Positions 5,962 through 6,641 of a stretch of DNA of 6,641 nucleotides are shown here, piece by piece (the stretch's first letter is position 1; every line of letters starts with the position of its first letter). Below the pieces are notes generated by a model. The model had not been told where the DNA came from. It was given only the letters and a program-made list of their open reading frames with translations, and did no database searches. A program made the position numbers and the translations under genes. The DNA is from Proteiniphilum sp. (GTDB lineage: Bacteria > Bacteroidota > Bacteroidia > Bacteroidales > Dysgonomonadaceae). The stretch is taken from the NCBI GenBank assembly GCA_012728465.1, contig JAAYFB010000111.1, positions 1 through 6,641 of the forward strand. Direction: 5' to 3'.

Positions 5962-5971
5962 GAGTGAACAA

Positions 5972-5995
5972 CTTTACTTCTTTTGAAGTATAAAG
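5972..5995 (+). other. Small hairpin after the DUF2795 gene
   Basis: CTTTACTTC (5972-5980) can pair with GAAGTATAAAG (5985-5995) across a TTTT loop, leaving a TA bulge. It lies just before the main terminator and could protect the mRNA 3' end or assist termination; it is not followed by a T-run itself. Confidence 0.4.
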
Positions 5996-5999
5996 GTAT

Positions 6000-6033
6000 A
6001 AAAAAGCCACACATCTATTGTGCGGCTTTTTTT
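6000..6033. terminator. Bidirectional rho-independent terminator between the DUF2795 gene and trxA
   Basis: AAAAAAGCC-A-CACA (6000-6013) pairs with TGTG-C-GGCTTTTTT (6019-6032) around a 5-nt loop, with a single A/C mismatch. The GC-rich core flanked by A-runs on one side and T-runs on the other gives a terminator in both directions. It serves the rightward cluster and the leftward dnaE-trxA transcript, which converge here. Confidence 0.9.
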
Positions 6034-6078
6034 ACATTTATGACTTTCCTAGTCACTGTTTACTAGCGAGACTAGAAA

Positions 6079-6393
6079 TTAAGACCATTTCTCAATTTTC
6101 TGAACGAATGTTGCCTTGCTTCCAGCACCAACAACCTTGTCAACTATCTCACCATTTTTGATGTAAAGGATTGTAGGGATGTTGCGAATGCCATATTTAG
6201 AAGTAGCTTCGTCGTTGTTGTCAACATCTACTTTACCTACTACTACTTTTCCCTCGTACTCATCGCTAATTTGATCGATGATTGGTCCTACCATTTTGCA
6301 AGGTCCACACCACTCCGCCCAAAAGTCAATAATAACTAGTTTGTCTGTTGCTAACACATTATCTAGTGTAGCATCTGTAATTTGTAATGCCAT
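6079..6393 (-). CDS. trxA: Thioredoxin
   Basis: This is a 104-residue single-domain thioredoxin, the normal length, and a cytoplasmic dithiol-disulfide reductant for ribonucleotide reductase, peroxiredoxins and other targets. The active site is 'WAEWCGPCK' with C29 and C32. The buried acid is D23 in 'IIDFWAEW', the cis-proline is P73 in 'IRNIPTILYI', and 'KVDVDNN' and the C-terminal helix are as expected. There is no signal peptide. It starts with ATG only 5 bp after the stop of the dnaE gene on the same strand, so its ribosome-binding region lies inside dnaE and translation is probably coupled. It is terminated by the shared hairpin at 6000-6033. Confidence 0.97.
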   Translation of the reverse strand: MALQITDATLDNVLATDKLVIIDFWAEWCGPCKMVGPIIDQISDEYEGKVVVGKVDVDNNDEATSKYGIRNIPTILYIKNGEIVDKVVGAGSKATFVQKIEKWS

Positions 6394-6398
6394 ATTGT

Positions 6399-6641
6399 TT
6401 AATTTATTTTGAAGTTTATATTTAAATTATTTGTCAAATTATCTATCATTTGTTTGTTCACATTAATCTTGGTACTTCTGGAAAATAGTTCAATATTAGT
6501 ACTACTATCGTCGCTGAAGATTTGGAAATATAACAACGAATTGCCAGTATTGTTTTTAACCATTGCTGATAATTCAGCTATCATTGTGTCGCTTAGCATG
6601 CTTATAGGTAGCTGTAGAGTTATCTTTGACACCAACTTGTC
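6399..6641 (-). CDS. dnaE: DNA polymerase III alpha subunit, C-terminal end (partial)
   Basis: The frame is open to the right window edge and ends with TAA at 6401-6399. The visible 80 residues (D-K-L-V-S-K then ITLQLPISML... to FKIN) match what I recall of the extreme C-terminus of Bacteroidota DnaE: a beta-rich domain with 'ISMLSDTMIAELSAMVKNN' (strand, helix), 'LYFQIFSDDSSTNIELFSRSTKINV' and a final helix-strand. This piece lies beyond the polymerase and OB domains, so no catalytic residues are present. A TTG at 6635 could be mistaken for a start, but the frame continues upstream through it. Placement directly before trxA is the arrangement I recall in Bacteroidales and supports the call. 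Confidence 0.8.
   Translation of the reverse strand, partial: DKLVSKITLQLPISMLSDTMIAELSAMVKNNTGNSLLYFQIFSDDSSTNIELFSRSTKINVNKQMIDNLTNNLNINFKIN

Noticed and set aside
6041..6075. Short inverted repeats TGACT/AGTCA and CTAGT/ACTAG after trxA
   Set aside because: The stems are only 5 bp and overlap each other; the adjacent strong terminator already explains transcript ends.
6399..6635. Reading the dnaE tail as a separate 78-residue protein starting at TTG 6635
   Set aside because: The frame continues through the TTG to the window edge and the sequence resembles a DnaE C-terminus, so it is a truncated view of a larger gene.

Overview
The window looks like a piece of an AT-rich Bacteroidales (phylum Bacteroidota) chromosome. 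The reasons are: a PorV-type outer-membrane protein of the type IX secretion system (T9SS); several Bacteroidota-typical families (DUF3108, DUF2795, a 'RGYGVHSPFAF' methyltransferase-fold protein, a dnaE-trxA pair); near-absence of Shine-Dalgarno sequences; and three good matches to the Bacteroidota -7 promoter element TAnnTTTG ahead of genes. Most of it is a conserved housekeeping neighbourhood. I see no transposase, CRISPR array, tRNA or rRNA.

Layout. Positions 1-93 are an open frame running off the left edge, possibly a gene tail, with base composition unlike the rest. Positions 106-1335 hold two small exported proteins in tandem: a DUF3108 protein and a secreted antibiotic-biosynthesis-monooxygenase (ABM)-fold protein. 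A 111-bp intergenic region with nested inverted repeats and a promoter leads into rex (NADH-sensing repressor), followed by a fumarylacetoacetate hydrolase (FAH) family enzyme. A second promoter starts porV, which is followed at short spacing by ispF (isoprenoid synthesis), a degenerate methyltransferase-like gene with a TTG start, and a PduO-type cobalamin adenosyltransferase. A third promoter precedes a small acidic DUF2795 protein. A bidirectional terminator separates this rightward block from the leftward-transcribed dnaE (C-terminal end only) and trxA.

Working together: rex and the FAH enzyme are probably co-transcribed; porV, ispF, the methyltransferase-like gene and the adenosyltransferase form a tight same-strand cluster with no obvious shared pathway; dnaE and trxA are 5 bp apart and probably translationally coupled. 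I do not see a clearly undescribed multi-gene system. The best leads are the methyltransferase-like protein that appears to have lost its cofactor and metal motifs, the repeat architecture upstream of rex, and the GC-rich left edge.
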